NCBI RefSeq assembly: GCF_039595935.1
Contig: NZ_JBCNKR010000006.1
Coordinates: forward strand, 3,100,632 to 3,164,631
DNA: 64,000 nucleotides
Reading direction: 5' to 3'
Source of the DNA: Flavobacterium sp.
GTDB lineage: Bacteria > Bacteroidota > Bacteroidia > Flavobacteriales > Flavobacteriaceae
Position numbers and translations under genes: made by a program
Notes under the pieces: generated by a model
Told to the model about the DNA's origin: nothing
Seen by the model: the letters and a program-made list of their open reading frames with translations, nothing else
The model's database searches: none
Shown: positions 33,217-42,350 of the stretch, piece after piece
How the letters are laid out: each line of letters opens with the position of its first letter
How positions within the stretch are numbered: the stretch's first letter is position 1

Positions 33217-33249
33217 AAAAAAGTCTCAATATTTTGTTGAGACTTTTTT
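33217..33249 (+). terminator. Rho-independent terminator of sucD
   Basis: AAAAAAGTCTCAA (33217-33229) pairs perfectly with TTGAGACTTTTTT (33237-33249), loop of 7 bases, with the T-run in the right arm. Confidence 0.9.
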
Positions 33250-33272
33250 ACATTTTAAAGACTGAGGCGAAA

Positions 33273-33314
33273 ATGAAAAAAACTTAGCATCTCAGAACCT
33301 CAGTATCTTAGAAG
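33273..33314. repeat. ACTTAGCATCTCAGAACCTCAG word repeat (two overlapping words)
   Basis: ATGAAAAAAACTTAG (33273-33287) repeats 7438-7452 exactly, followed by AGAACCTCAG and CTTAGAAG words. It lies just upstream of the GIY-YIG-like gene, as the other copy does for the helicase gene. Confidence 0.55.
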
Positions 33315-33329
33315 CTTTAAAAAAGAAAT

Positions 33330-33758
33330 ATGTATAAAGAATTAGAAAAGTTTAAATCAAGTAATAGTTTTACTTTTACTGTAAATGATAGTTTAGAAGA
33401 AGTTTGCAATGCTCCGGAAGGAAGCGCTGGAATTTTTGTAGTTTATGAAATTGATGGTGATTCAAAAGAATTAATCATGGTGGGTTCTACAGGAACTGTT
33501 CAAAATGACGGAACTTTAAAAACAAAAAACGGCGGCTTATATGATAAGATAGTAAACGGACATCAGTTTGCTAAAACAGGAAGAAAATATTCTTGGCCGG
33601 CACAAATGAAATTAGAAAATATATCTGTTCTTGAAGTAGTTTGGTACGAAACTTTTAATGCAGATGTAAAAGCAATTCCAACGGCAGTTGAAGGACAGGT
33701 TTTGCAAAATTTCTTAAATGAAAATGCAAAATTACCTAGATGGAATGTGGCATTTTAA
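33330..33758 (+). CDS. Uncharacterised protein with possible divergent GIY-YIG fold
   Basis: A 142-residue cytoplasmic protein. AGIFVVYEIDGDSKELIMVGSTGTV resembles a GIY-YIG pair in which GIY reads GIF and the second motif reads MVGSTG. GGLYDKIVNGHQF follows, and near the C-terminus VEGQVLQNFLNENAKLPRWNVAF has a Glu and an N..LPxWN ending like GIY-YIG proteins. If correct, the first Tyr is replaced by Phe and no clear Arg sits at the usual place, so catalysis is doubtful. Otherwise unknown. It is a single gene ended by a strong terminator. Confidence 0.6.
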   Translation: MYKELEKFKSSNSFTFTVNDSLEEVCNAPEGSAGIFVVYEIDGDSKELIMVGSTGTVQNDGTLKTKNGGLYDKIVNGHQFAKTGRKYSWPAQMKLENISVLEVVWYETFNADVKAIPTAVEGQVLQNFLNENAKLPRWNVAF

Positions 33759-33785
33759 GAATAAATTTTTATGTTGAAATACAGT

Positions 33786-33819
33786 AAGCCCTGCTTGAAT
33801 TTAAGCAGGGCTTTTTTTG
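33786..33819 (+). terminator. Rho-independent terminator
   Basis: AAGCCCTGCTT (33786-33796) and AAGCAGGGCTT (33803-33813) form a perfect stem with loop GAATTT and a T-run after it. It ends the gene at 33330-33758. Confidence 0.93.
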
Positions 33820-33953
33820 TGTTTTATGCATCATTAAATAATTTTAATACTTAAACTTGATATGTTTAATAGAGTATAATCCTATTAATTATGATGTGGT
33901 TTTTATACAGATTGTAATTTTAACATTTCCTTAAGAACCCAGTAATAGCAATT

Positions 33954-33992
33954 AAAAGAGACAGTTTCTTGTATTAAGAAACTGCCTCTTTT
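33954..33992. terminator. Orphan terminator-like hairpin
   Basis: CAGTTTCTT (33962-33970) pairs with AAGAAACTG (33976-33984), extended beyond one mismatch by AAAAGAG/CTCTTTT. No gene lies between it and the previous terminator, so it may end a short unannotated RNA or guard the following sigma-factor gene. The remainder of 33820-34125 is AT-rich; AATATTTGC at 34013-34021 could be the -7 element of the sigma gene. Confidence 0.55.
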
Positions 33993-34125
33993 GTGTAAAA
34001 TAATTGTTTTTAAATATTTGCTTTTATATATTTATCGCACAAAATAAAATGATAATGTTAAAATAATGTATTCTATGCATTAAGAGATATTGTCTTTTTT
34101 ATCCATTTATAAGCCCCCCGCGATT

Positions 34126-34737
34126 ATGAAAACCCGAATCTTGCCAGTCAGTTCAATAGATGATATTACACTTTGGAATAATTTAAGAATTGGAGATGAG
34201 AAGTCATTTTCACTTTTATTTGAAAGATATTACAGTGATCTTGTTAGTTATGGAAATTCACTTTCTCCGTATGCTGAAAAGGTTCAGGATTGCGTACAGG
34301 ATGTTTTTACAGATATCTGGGTTTACCGCAGTTCCTTACAGGAATCTGTTGTGGTAAAAGCTTATTTATTATCAAGCGTTCGTAAAAGAATAGCCCGTTT
34401 GTTCGAACGAGATCATATTTTTAGAAAAACAGCAAGTACAGATGCTATAGCGTTTCTTTTAGAATTTTCGGTAGAAAATGAACTATTAGACGACGATTAT
34501 GCAACTAAAGAAAAAGTAATTTATCTTAACAAATTACTTAACGAATTACCTCCAAGACAAAAAGAAGCACTTTATTTACGCTACCATCAAGGTTTATCTG
34601 TCGAGCAGATTGCCGAAATGCTTGATGTTAATTATCAGTCGGCAAGTAACCTTTTATATCGTGGTTTGCTTACACTTCGTAAAGAATGGAAAGGTAATTT
34701 AGCCTTAATAATACTACTATTTTCAAGCACTCTTTAG
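34126..34737 (+). CDS. FecI-like ECF RNA polymerase sigma factor
   Basis: A 203-residue ECF sigma factor. Region 2 is FSLLFERYYSDLVSYGNSL...VQDCVQDVFTDIWVYR and region 4 is LNELPPRQKEALYLRYHQGLSVEQIAEMLDVNYQSASNLLYRGLLTLRK with a helix-turn-helix. A TTG 36 bases upstream opens the frame earlier, but the ATG at 34126 fits the family length. Followed by FecR and SusC with an STN domain, it should be released by ligand binding at the receptor and switch on the downstream import operon. The last residues are unusually hydrophobic (LALIILLFSSTL). Confidence 0.92.
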   Translation: MKTRILPVSSIDDITLWNNLRIGDEKSFSLLFERYYSDLVSYGNSLSPYAEKVQDCVQDVFTDIWVYRSSLQESVVVKAYLLSSVRKRIARLFERDHIFRKTASTDAIAFLLEFSVENELLDDDYATKEKVIYLNKLLNELPPRQKEALYLRYHQGLSVEQIAEMLDVNYQSASNLLYRGLLTLRKEWKGNLALIILLFSSTL

Positions 34738-34826
34738 AAAAAGTTAAGAAAACTTAAAAAAAATCTTAATTTGGTGAGTATATAATAAGAAAACTGTCCT
34801 CTATGTTTTTGTAACCTTATTTTTAG

Positions 34827-35939
34827 ATGCAAAAACGTAATAAATATACCGAAATAGAAGATTTTTTATCTGACGAATCATTTCAATCGTGGGTTTTATT
34901 TAAAATCGATGAAGATGGTTGGGAAGAATGGACTTTAGAAAGCCGCCAGCGTGCCAAATTAGTTGAAGATGCACGATTAATGCTTTTGGCGATGAAAGTT
35001 CAGGAAAGCGAACTTTCGAATTCTGATATTCACAGAGCGTTGCAGGAAACCTGGAATAAAATTCGCGAAAAAGAAAATCAGGAAACTTTACAAAATCTTA
35101 AAGTTAGATCAATAAGAAGACAATTCCTTTCTGGAGTTGCTGCAGCATTGCTTATCGGCTTAATGTCTGCCTGGTTTTATACCAATTACTTTAAAGCAGA
35201 TACTCAGATAGTTACTTATAAAGAACTTATTGAAGAAAATAACGAAGGTTTGGTTGAACAGACCAATAATTCAAATAAACCGCAAATTATCACATTATCA
35301 GACGGGAGTTCTGTTTTATTACAGCCCGAAAGTAAATTAAGTTATCCTAAGATCTTTACCGGAAACGAAAGAAAGGTATACTTATCAGGAGAAGGATTCT
35401 TTGAAATTAGTAAAAACCCCCAGAAGCCTTTTTTCGTTTATGCAAACGAAATTGTAACAAAAGTAGTCGGAACTAGTTTTAGAGTTAAGGCTTATTCAGA
35501 CAGACCTGATGTTGAAATTCTTGTTCGCACCGGTAAAGTTAAGGTTAAATCAAATGACCTTGTTTCAAAATCCGAGAATGAAGAAATAGTACTGCTTCCT
35601 AATCAGGCATTGCGTTTTCAGAGAAGTGATTTGAAATTCAATAAAATTACAAACATTACACAAGATGCCGTTTTGGTTCAAAGTGTAGGGAATATAGAGC
35701 AGTTGAGTTTTGAATTTAATGATATTCCGGTATCTCAAATTTTTGAAACTATCGAGCAGGCTTATTTAGTAAATATCGATTATCCAAAAAACAAGTTGAC
35801 AGACTGCCATTTAACAACATCACTGAGTGACCAGCCTTTAACAGAAAAATTAAAAATTGTTTGTAAAAGTATTGGTAACAACACCAGTTTTGAGATGAAT
35901 GGAAACCAGATAATTATTACCTCAGACGGTTGTAATTAA
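34827..35939 (+). CDS. FecR-type anti-sigma factor
   Basis: A 370-residue protein: cytoplasmic N-terminus (residues 1-92), one transmembrane helix near residues 97-118 (FLSGVAAALLIGLMSAWFY), then the periplasmic FecR domain (ITLSDGSSVLLQPESKLSYPKIFTGNERKVYLSGEGFFEISKNPQKPFFVYA, VVGTSFRVKAY) and the DUF4974-like C-terminal beta domain (LSFEFNDIPVSQIFETIEQAYLVNIDYP). It would hold the sigma factor until contacted by the STN domain of the SusC protein encoded next. Confidence 0.93.
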   Translation: MQKRNKYTEIEDFLSDESFQSWVLFKIDEDGWEEWTLESRQRAKLVEDARLMLLAMKVQESELSNSDIHRALQETWNKIREKENQETLQNLKVRSIRRQFLSGVAAALLIGLMSAWFYTNYFKADTQIVTYKELIEENNEGLVEQTNNSNKPQIITLSDGSSVLLQPESKLSYPKIFTGNERKVYLSGEGFFEISKNPQKPFFVYANEIVTKVVGTSFRVKAYSDRPDVEILVRTGKVKVKSNDLVSKSENEEIVLLPNQALRFQRSDLKFNKITNITQDAVLVQSVGNIEQLSFEFNDIPVSQIFETIEQAYLVNIDYPKNKLTDCHLTTSLSDQPLTEKLKIVCKSIGNNTSFEMNGNQIIITSDGCN

Positions 35940-36128
35940 TTTCTTTTGGTGTAACTGTAATTGCACGGAAAAGATTCTTGTTTTTAATACATAAATTTTT
36001 CAAGTAATACCTTTCATTTTTCAGGAAAAATGTAATTTATTTCTTTTAATAATTCGCCAAAATAAACAAAAACTAAACTCAACCAAAAACAACCAAAATG
36101 CCTATGTAAAAATGAATACCATAAAAAA

Positions 36129-36197
36129 AAGTGCCGAAATGCTGTAACATTATCGACACTTATAAAGTTGAATTTCTCTCTGTAAAGAGCAATTCAA
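36129..36197. other. susC upstream region with two imperfect hairpins
   Basis: The 309-base gap 35940-36248 between fecR and susC contains AGTG(C)CGA...TCG(A)CACT around 36130-36160 and TTGAATT(T)CTCT...AGAG(C)AATTCAA at 36168-36197. They may be leader structures of the import operon. No gene is seen. The target promoter of the linked sigma factor must lie here, but I cannot point to it. Confidence 0.4.
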
Positions 36198-36248
36198 TTG
36201 TTTCTTAAAATACACTCGAATCAGTATTAATCAAAACAAATCAAAATT

Positions 36249-39200
36249 ATGAAAAAACCAGTTGTTAAACAACGATTACTCCATAGAATCATGAAAATAA
36301 CACTATTTCAGTTTGTCTTGGCACTTGTGTTTTCAAGCTTTGCAATGGCAAATAATGTAAATGGGCAAAAAAATTAGATACCAAAGTTACAATTACAGTT
36401 GAAAATTTGACTCTTGATAATGCTTTGTCTAAAATTGAAAAGTCTGCGCATGTAAAATTTTCGTATAATTCAAGACTTCCTCAGTTGAGTAAAAAAGTAA
36501 GTATTGAGGCAAATCAGGAAACACTTTCAAGTATTCTGAGCAGAATTTTAGTGCCTTTTAATATCACTTTTTCTGAAGTTAGTAATCAAATTATTTTGCA
36601 GAAAACAACAACTGATCCTTTTGCAAGTGGTGACAATCATGAATCACTTTTTGAAGTATTAACTGCAGGTCCAATCATCAAAGGAAAAGTAACAGATCAG
36701 TCAGGAAGTCCACTTCCGGGTGCAACAGTTATGGCAAAAGGCACTAAAGTGGCTGTGTTAACAGACTTTGATGGTAATTTCGTTATCGAAATGCCGGCAA
36801 ACTCAACAGGACTTGTTATTTCTTACGTAGGTATGGATACGAAAGAAATTGGTATTGAAAATGTAACACCAACTATTGTTCTTAGTGAAGTAGGGCAAAA
36901 CCTAAAAGAGGTTGTGGTAACTACAGGTTACGAAAAAACATCCAAAAGAACTTTTACAGGAGCAATCAGCAAAATTTCCGGAGCAGAATTAAAAGTTGAC
37001 GGGGTTGTTGATGTGAGCAGAATGATCGAAGGTAAAGCGGCAGGGGTTACGGTACAAAACGTAACAGGAACTTTTGGTACAGCTCCAAAAATTACAGTTC
37101 GTGGATCATCTTCAATTTTTGGAGATACAAAACCTTTATGGGTAATTGATGGTGTTGTTCAGGAAGATATCATCAACATGTCATTTGCAGATTTAGCATC
37201 TGGAAACTCAGAAACATTATTAAGTTCATCAGTAGCAGGTTTAAATGCAAACGATATTCAAAGTATTGAAATCCTTAAAGATGCATCGGCTACTTCCATC
37301 TATGGTTCAAGATCATTAAATGGAGTAGTGGTTGTGACAACAAAACAAGGACGTAGAGATGCTCCTTTAAAAATCACGTATGGTTTAGAACAGACAGTAA
37401 GAACAGTTCCAAACTATGGCCAATATGATATTTTAAATTCTCAGGAATCTATGAGTATCTTAAAAGAAATGGAACAAAAAGGGTATTTAGATTTGCCTTC
37501 AACAGTAAATGGAAGATATGGTGGAGCATATAACATTTTAGGAAGAGCAATCAATACTTATGTACCTGAAACTGGAGGATATTTAGTTAATAATGATCCT
37601 GTTAGCCGTAATAATTTCTTGAAAAAATACGAGTTAGCCAATACAGATTGGTTTAATGTTTTGTTTAGGCCATCTATTACACAAAACCACTCTTTAAGTT
37701 TTTCTGGTGGTGGAAAAAACAACACATTCTATGCGTCTTTAGGATATTATACAGATCCGGGATGGACTATTGCTGATGATGTAAAACAAATTTCAAGTAA
37801 CATCAAAGGAACATTTTATGTAAATGATAAATTGAATATTACCTTATCTACATTGGCATCTGTTCGTGATCAGGGAGCTCCTGGAAGTTACGAAAGTGAA
37901 AAAGACGTTGTTTTTGGTAAAGTAACTCGTGATTTCGACATCAACCCATTCAACTATGTATTAAATACAAGCAGAACTTTAAGACCTTATGATGATAACG
38001 GAAACTTAGAGTATTACAGAAACAACTGGGCTAAGATGAACATCATCAACGAATTGGCAAACAACTTTATGGAAATTGAAGTAAAAGATATTCGTTTCCA
38101 ATTAGATTTAGATTACAAAATTACGCCGCATTTAACGTATAACTTAACAGGTTCTGCTCGTTATGCAAACACAAGCCGTGAGCACAAAATCTTAGAAAAC
38201 TCAAACGTAGTTGGAGCGTATAAAGCTGGAACTCCTGATGGAGAAGATGGTGTAAATACTTTAGTAAGAGATGAAAATATTTTCTTATACCAAGATCCAA
38301 ATGATTTAACAGCACCAAAAGTTTCTGTTTTACCAAATGGAGGTTTCTTAAGAAAATTCACAAACGACATGACATCTTATAACTTAAGAAATAGTGTTAA
38401 TTACAGAAATATTTTTGCAGATAAACACGAAGTAGAAGGTTTATTTGGTACAGAGATGAGAGTTGTAGACAGAACAAGCGATCAGTTTACAGCAGCAGGT
38501 TTACAATACGACAGAGGTTTAACAGCATTTACAGATCCTAGAATTATCGAAAAAATCATCAACGGAGGAGATTCTTACTATGGATTTAATGAAGAAAAAG
38601 AAAGAACAGTAGGTTTCTTCGGAAAAGTAGGTTATACATACGATCGTCGTTATACAGCTTCTGTTACAGGACGTTATGACGGATCTAACAGACAAGGAAA
38701 CAGCGATTCATCTAGATGGTTACCAACCTATACTTTCAGTGGAAAATGGAATGTTGCTGAAGAAAAATTCATGAAAGACGTTGAATCTATCAATACATTA
38801 GCATTTAGAGCTTCTTACGGTTTAACAGCTACAGCTGGACCGGCTACAAACTCTTTAGCGATTTACAAAAGTTATGTTACAGATCGTTTTAATCTTGATG
38901 ACAGAGAAACTTCTATCAGAATTGATGAATTACAAAACGGTGATTTAACTTGGGAGAAACAATTCGAAACGAACATCGGGATGGATCTTGGAATGTTCAA
39001 CAACAGAGTACAATTAACAACAGATGTTTACCGTCGTAAAGCATTTGACCTGGTTGATTACGTAATTACTTCAGGTATTGGAGGACAAAGAGTTAGACAA
39101 GGTAACAATGCCGATATGGAAACTAAAGGTTTAGAGGTTGGAATTACAACTAAAAACTTTGACGGTAAAGATTTTAAATGGTCAACATCTCTTAACTTTT

Positions 39201-39973
39201 CTGTTTACCACCAGGAAATTACTAAGTTAGAAAACACACCAACAGCATTTGATTTAGTAGATTCTAACGGAGGAAATACAGTAGGACATCCAAGAAATTC
39301 AATTTATTCTTACCAGTTTACAGGTTTAAATAATCAAGGTTTACCAACTTTTATTTTACAGCCGGGTGCAGAAAATAACATTACAGATGCCAACTTTCAG
39401 GACAATTTAGATGTTACTAAATACTTGAAATACGAAGGATCAATCGAACCAAACAAATCTATTGGTTTAGCCAATACATTTACATACAAAAACTGGTCAT
39501 TATACGTGTTTTTCGTAGGTTCTGGAGGAAACAAAGTACGTTTAAACCCTGTGTATGACAGTACTTATGATGATTTAACTGTATTTACAAAAGATTTCAC
39601 AAATCGTTGGATTAACCCTGGAGATGAAAACTTTACAAACGTTCCGGTTATTGCAGACAGACGTTTAAATGCAAACTATGGAGGAGAGCGTACATTAGCA
39701 AGAGCATACAATACATACAACTATTCAGATGCTCGTATTGCAGATGGAGATTTCATTCGTTTGAAAAACATTTCATTAAGCTGGGAATTCCCAAAAGATT
39801 TCAAGAAAAAACTGGGACTAAGTACTTTTACATTAAAAGGTTCTGCAGTTAACCCATGGTTAATTTATTCAGATAAGAGATTAAACGGTCAGGATCCTGA
39901 GTTCCGTAATTCAGGAGGAGTTGCTTTACCTGTTACATCTCAATACACTTTTACTTTAAACCTTTCATTATAA
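36249..39973 (+). pseudogene. SusC/RagA TonB-linked outer-membrane receptor with STN domain, one-base frameshift after the signal peptide
   Basis: An ATG at 36249 opens MKKPVVKQRLLHRIMKITLF... to a signal peptide ending near FAMANNVNG, then stops at 36375-36377. The next frame (from 36407) continues at once with the STN domain (LTLDNALSKIEKSAHVKFSYN), a carboxypeptidase-D-like repeat (VTDQSGSPLPGATVMAKGT), the plug and a 22-strand barrel ending in FTLNLSL. The break is A7 at 36367-36373; one more A gives GQKKLDTKVTITVENL and a 1241-residue protein. It imports an unknown ligand with the SusD partner and signals through FecR. If the frameshift is real, the receptor lacks its signal peptide. Confidence 0.88.
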
Positions 39974-39984
39974 TAGTCAAAAAC

Positions 39985-41460
39985 ATGAAAAACTTAAAAA
40001 TAGCTTTATCCCTATTAATACTAATAAGTATTACTAGCTGTGATGATTTCCTTTCGGAAAAACCAGATAACAGAACAGAAATTGACACGCCTGAAAAAAT
40101 TTCAGAATTGTTAGTTGAAGCCTATCCGCAAATGAGTTATTTTGATATTGCTGAAACAATGTCGGATAATGTTTTTGACAGTGGAATGGTTCAGACTCTT
40201 ATAAAAAATGAGCAGAACTATAACTGGGAAATGCAGACAGAAACTACAGATATAGATACTCAGGCTTACTATTGGGATGCATGTTACAGAGCTATTGCTC
40301 ACGCTAATAAAGCATTAGAAGCAATCGAAGACTTAGGAAGCCCTGCAAGTTTAAATCCACAAAAAGGAGAAGCATTAATGGCAAGAGCATATTCTCATTT
40401 TATGCTGGTTTCATTTTGGTCAAAACGTTATAATCCGGCTACAGCTTCTACAGATTTAGGAGTTCCGTACGTTACAAAACCGGAAACAGAATTGATCACA
40501 AAATACAAAAGAAACACAGTAAGAGAAGTTTTTGATTTTATTGAAAAAGATATTGAAGACGGTTTAAAATTAGTTACTAATAACTACAAACAACCAAAAT
40601 TCCACTTCAATGTAAACGCATCAAAAGCTTTTGCCAGCCGTTTTTATTTAGTAAAAGGAGATTGGGACAGAGTTATAGAGTTATCAGCAGATTTAGGTTC
40701 TAAACCAGTAGGAAAATTAAGAGACTTTCCATCTTATGATTTATTAAGTGCTGTAGATCAGAGATTAGCTTATGCAGATAGTAATGCCGAAACAAACTTA
40801 TTAATCGTTTCAGCAAATTCAATCGTGAGCAGATCTTACTATTCAAACCGTTTTTATCTTTCAGGAGCAAGATACCCAGAGATTTTTGGTACAGCAACAA
40901 GCCCATACCTAAAACCTTGGTATTATAATTTCTATTCATCAAACAGCAGTATAACGGTATTTATGCCTAAATTTTATGAATATTTCAAATATTCGAATGT
41001 AACAGCAGGAATTGGGGATCCATATGTTGCAGAAGTTTTATTAAGTAACGACGAGTTTTTCTTAAACAGAATCGAAGCTCACGTTATGAAAGGAGATATC
41101 GCACTTGCAAATGATGAATTAGATTATTTCTTATCAACAAGAACTGTTGGGTATGTTGCTGCTGATAAATTAACAGAAGCAAAAGTTGTAGCAAAATATC
41201 CTGTAATTGCAGATGAATTCACACCATTTTATACGTTAACACCAGTGCAGACATCTTACATTAAAGCAATTGCAGAAACAAGAAGAAGAGATTTTGTACA
41301 CGAAGGAATGAGATGGTTTGATGTAAAACGTTTCAACATAGTTGTCAACCACGAAACAGCAAACAAACCAGTAAATACTTTAGTAAAAGACGACAACAGA
41401 AGAGCATTACAAATTCCGTTGCATGCATCAAACACTGGAGTTGAATTAAATCCTAGATAA
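39985..41460 (+). CDS. SusD/RagB-family ligand-binding lipoprotein
   Basis: A 491-residue lipoprotein with lipobox SITSC (Cys about residue 19) and DDFLSEKPDNRTEIDTPEKISELLVEAYP, the SusD opening. TPR-like helices include AYYWDACYRAIAHANKALEAIEDL and GEALMARAYSHFMLVSFWSKRY, and the C-terminal ETRRRDFVHEGMRWFDVKRFNI is the family's closing motif. It caps the SusC barrel and binds the ligand at the cell surface. It starts 11 bases after susC, clearly co-transcribed. The ligand cannot be told. Confidence 0.95.
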   Translation: MKNLKIALSLLILISITSCDDFLSEKPDNRTEIDTPEKISELLVEAYPQMSYFDIAETMSDNVFDSGMVQTLIKNEQNYNWEMQTETTDIDTQAYYWDACYRAIAHANKALEAIEDLGSPASLNPQKGEALMARAYSHFMLVSFWSKRYNPATASTDLGVPYVTKPETELITKYKRNTVREVFDFIEKDIEDGLKLVTNNYKQPKFHFNVNASKAFASRFYLVKGDWDRVIELSADLGSKPVGKLRDFPSYDLLSAVDQRLAYADSNAETNLLIVSANSIVSRSYYSNRFYLSGARYPEIFGTATSPYLKPWYYNFYSSNSSITVFMPKFYEYFKYSNVTAGIGDPYVAEVLLSNDEFFLNRIEAHVMKGDIALANDELDYFLSTRTVGYVAADKLTEAKVVAKYPVIADEFTPFYTLTPVQTSYIKAIAETRRRDFVHEGMRWFDVKRFNIVVNHETANKPVNTLVKDDNRRALQIPLHASNTGVELNPR

Positions 41461-41479
41461 TCTTAAAAATTAAAAACTT

Positions 41480-42340
41480 ATGAAACTATTCAAATACAAT
41501 AAATTTGCTTTTATGGCTATGGTTTCTGCAGCTCTAATTTCGTGTGCAAGCGATGATCAGCCGGGAGAAAGTCAATTAGATTTTACACAGCCAACAAAAA
41601 CTGCTCTTGATAACTGGATTACAACTACTTATTTGAATCCTTACAATATCAATGTACAATACAAATGGAACCAAAATACAGTCGATAACAGCCGTTATTT
41701 GTTTCCGCCAACAGTAGATAAAGTAAAACCGGCACTAGAAATCGTTGAAGAAATCTGGCTGAAAAGCTACTCAACAATTGGAGGAGCAGATTTTGTTAAA
41801 AAAATTGCGCCAAGAGAAATTGTTTTAGTTGGAGGAGTAAACTTAAACAGCGTAGGAACAAGAACTTTAGGTCTTGCCGAAGGCGGACAAAGAGTAACAT
41901 TGTTTGAAACAGATTATATTGATAAATCTGATCGTGATAATGTTTCTGAATTTATCCATACCATTCAGCACGAGTACATCCATATCTTAAATCAAAATAA
42001 ACCTTTTGATGAGAAATCGTGGGCAGCAGTAACTCCTGTAGGATATACTGCAGACTGGTATAACTATGATATTCCGGAATCTAACGAAATCGGATTTATT
42101 ACAAGTTACGCCAGATCAAATATTAATGAGGATTTTGCTGAAACAGCTTCAATGATTTTAATTTATACAAAAGCACAATATGAGGAATTTTTAGACGGAA
42201 TTCAAAGCCCTTTTGCTTATCAGGCATTGAAAACAAAAGAAGCTCTTGTAGTGAAATATTTCAAAGAAGCATTCAATATGGATTTTTATGCTTTAAGAGA
42301 CGAAGCTGAGAAAAACACAACAAGTGTAATAAACAACTAA
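41480..42340 (+). CDS. Substrate-import-associated zinc metallohydrolase lipoprotein
   Basis: A 286-residue lipoprotein (lipobox ALISC, Cys about residue 22). QHEYIHILNQ contains HExxH, and INEDFAETASMIL about 65 residues later provides a candidate third zinc ligand. It matches the family of HExxH lipoproteins known to be encoded beside SusC/SusD pairs. It likely cleaves the peptide or protein ligand, or a carrier, at the cell surface before import. It lies 19 bases after susD and 10 before the DUF4302 gene. Confidence 0.88.
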   Translation: MKLFKYNKFAFMAMVSAALISCASDDQPGESQLDFTQPTKTALDNWITTTYLNPYNINVQYKWNQNTVDNSRYLFPPTVDKVKPALEIVEEIWLKSYSTIGGADFVKKIAPREIVLVGGVNLNSVGTRTLGLAEGGQRVTLFETDYIDKSDRDNVSEFIHTIQHEYIHILNQNKPFDEKSWAAVTPVGYTADWYNYDIPESNEIGFITSYARSNINEDFAETASMILIYTKAQYEEFLDGIQSPFAYQALKTKEALVVKYFKEAFNMDFYALRDEAEKNTTSVINN

Positions 42341-42350
42341 AAGAAGTATC

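Noticed and set aside
36407..39973. Start of SusC at 36407 as a normal gene
   Set aside because: It would lack a signal peptide and begin inside the STN domain; the missing N-terminus is directly upstream in another frame.
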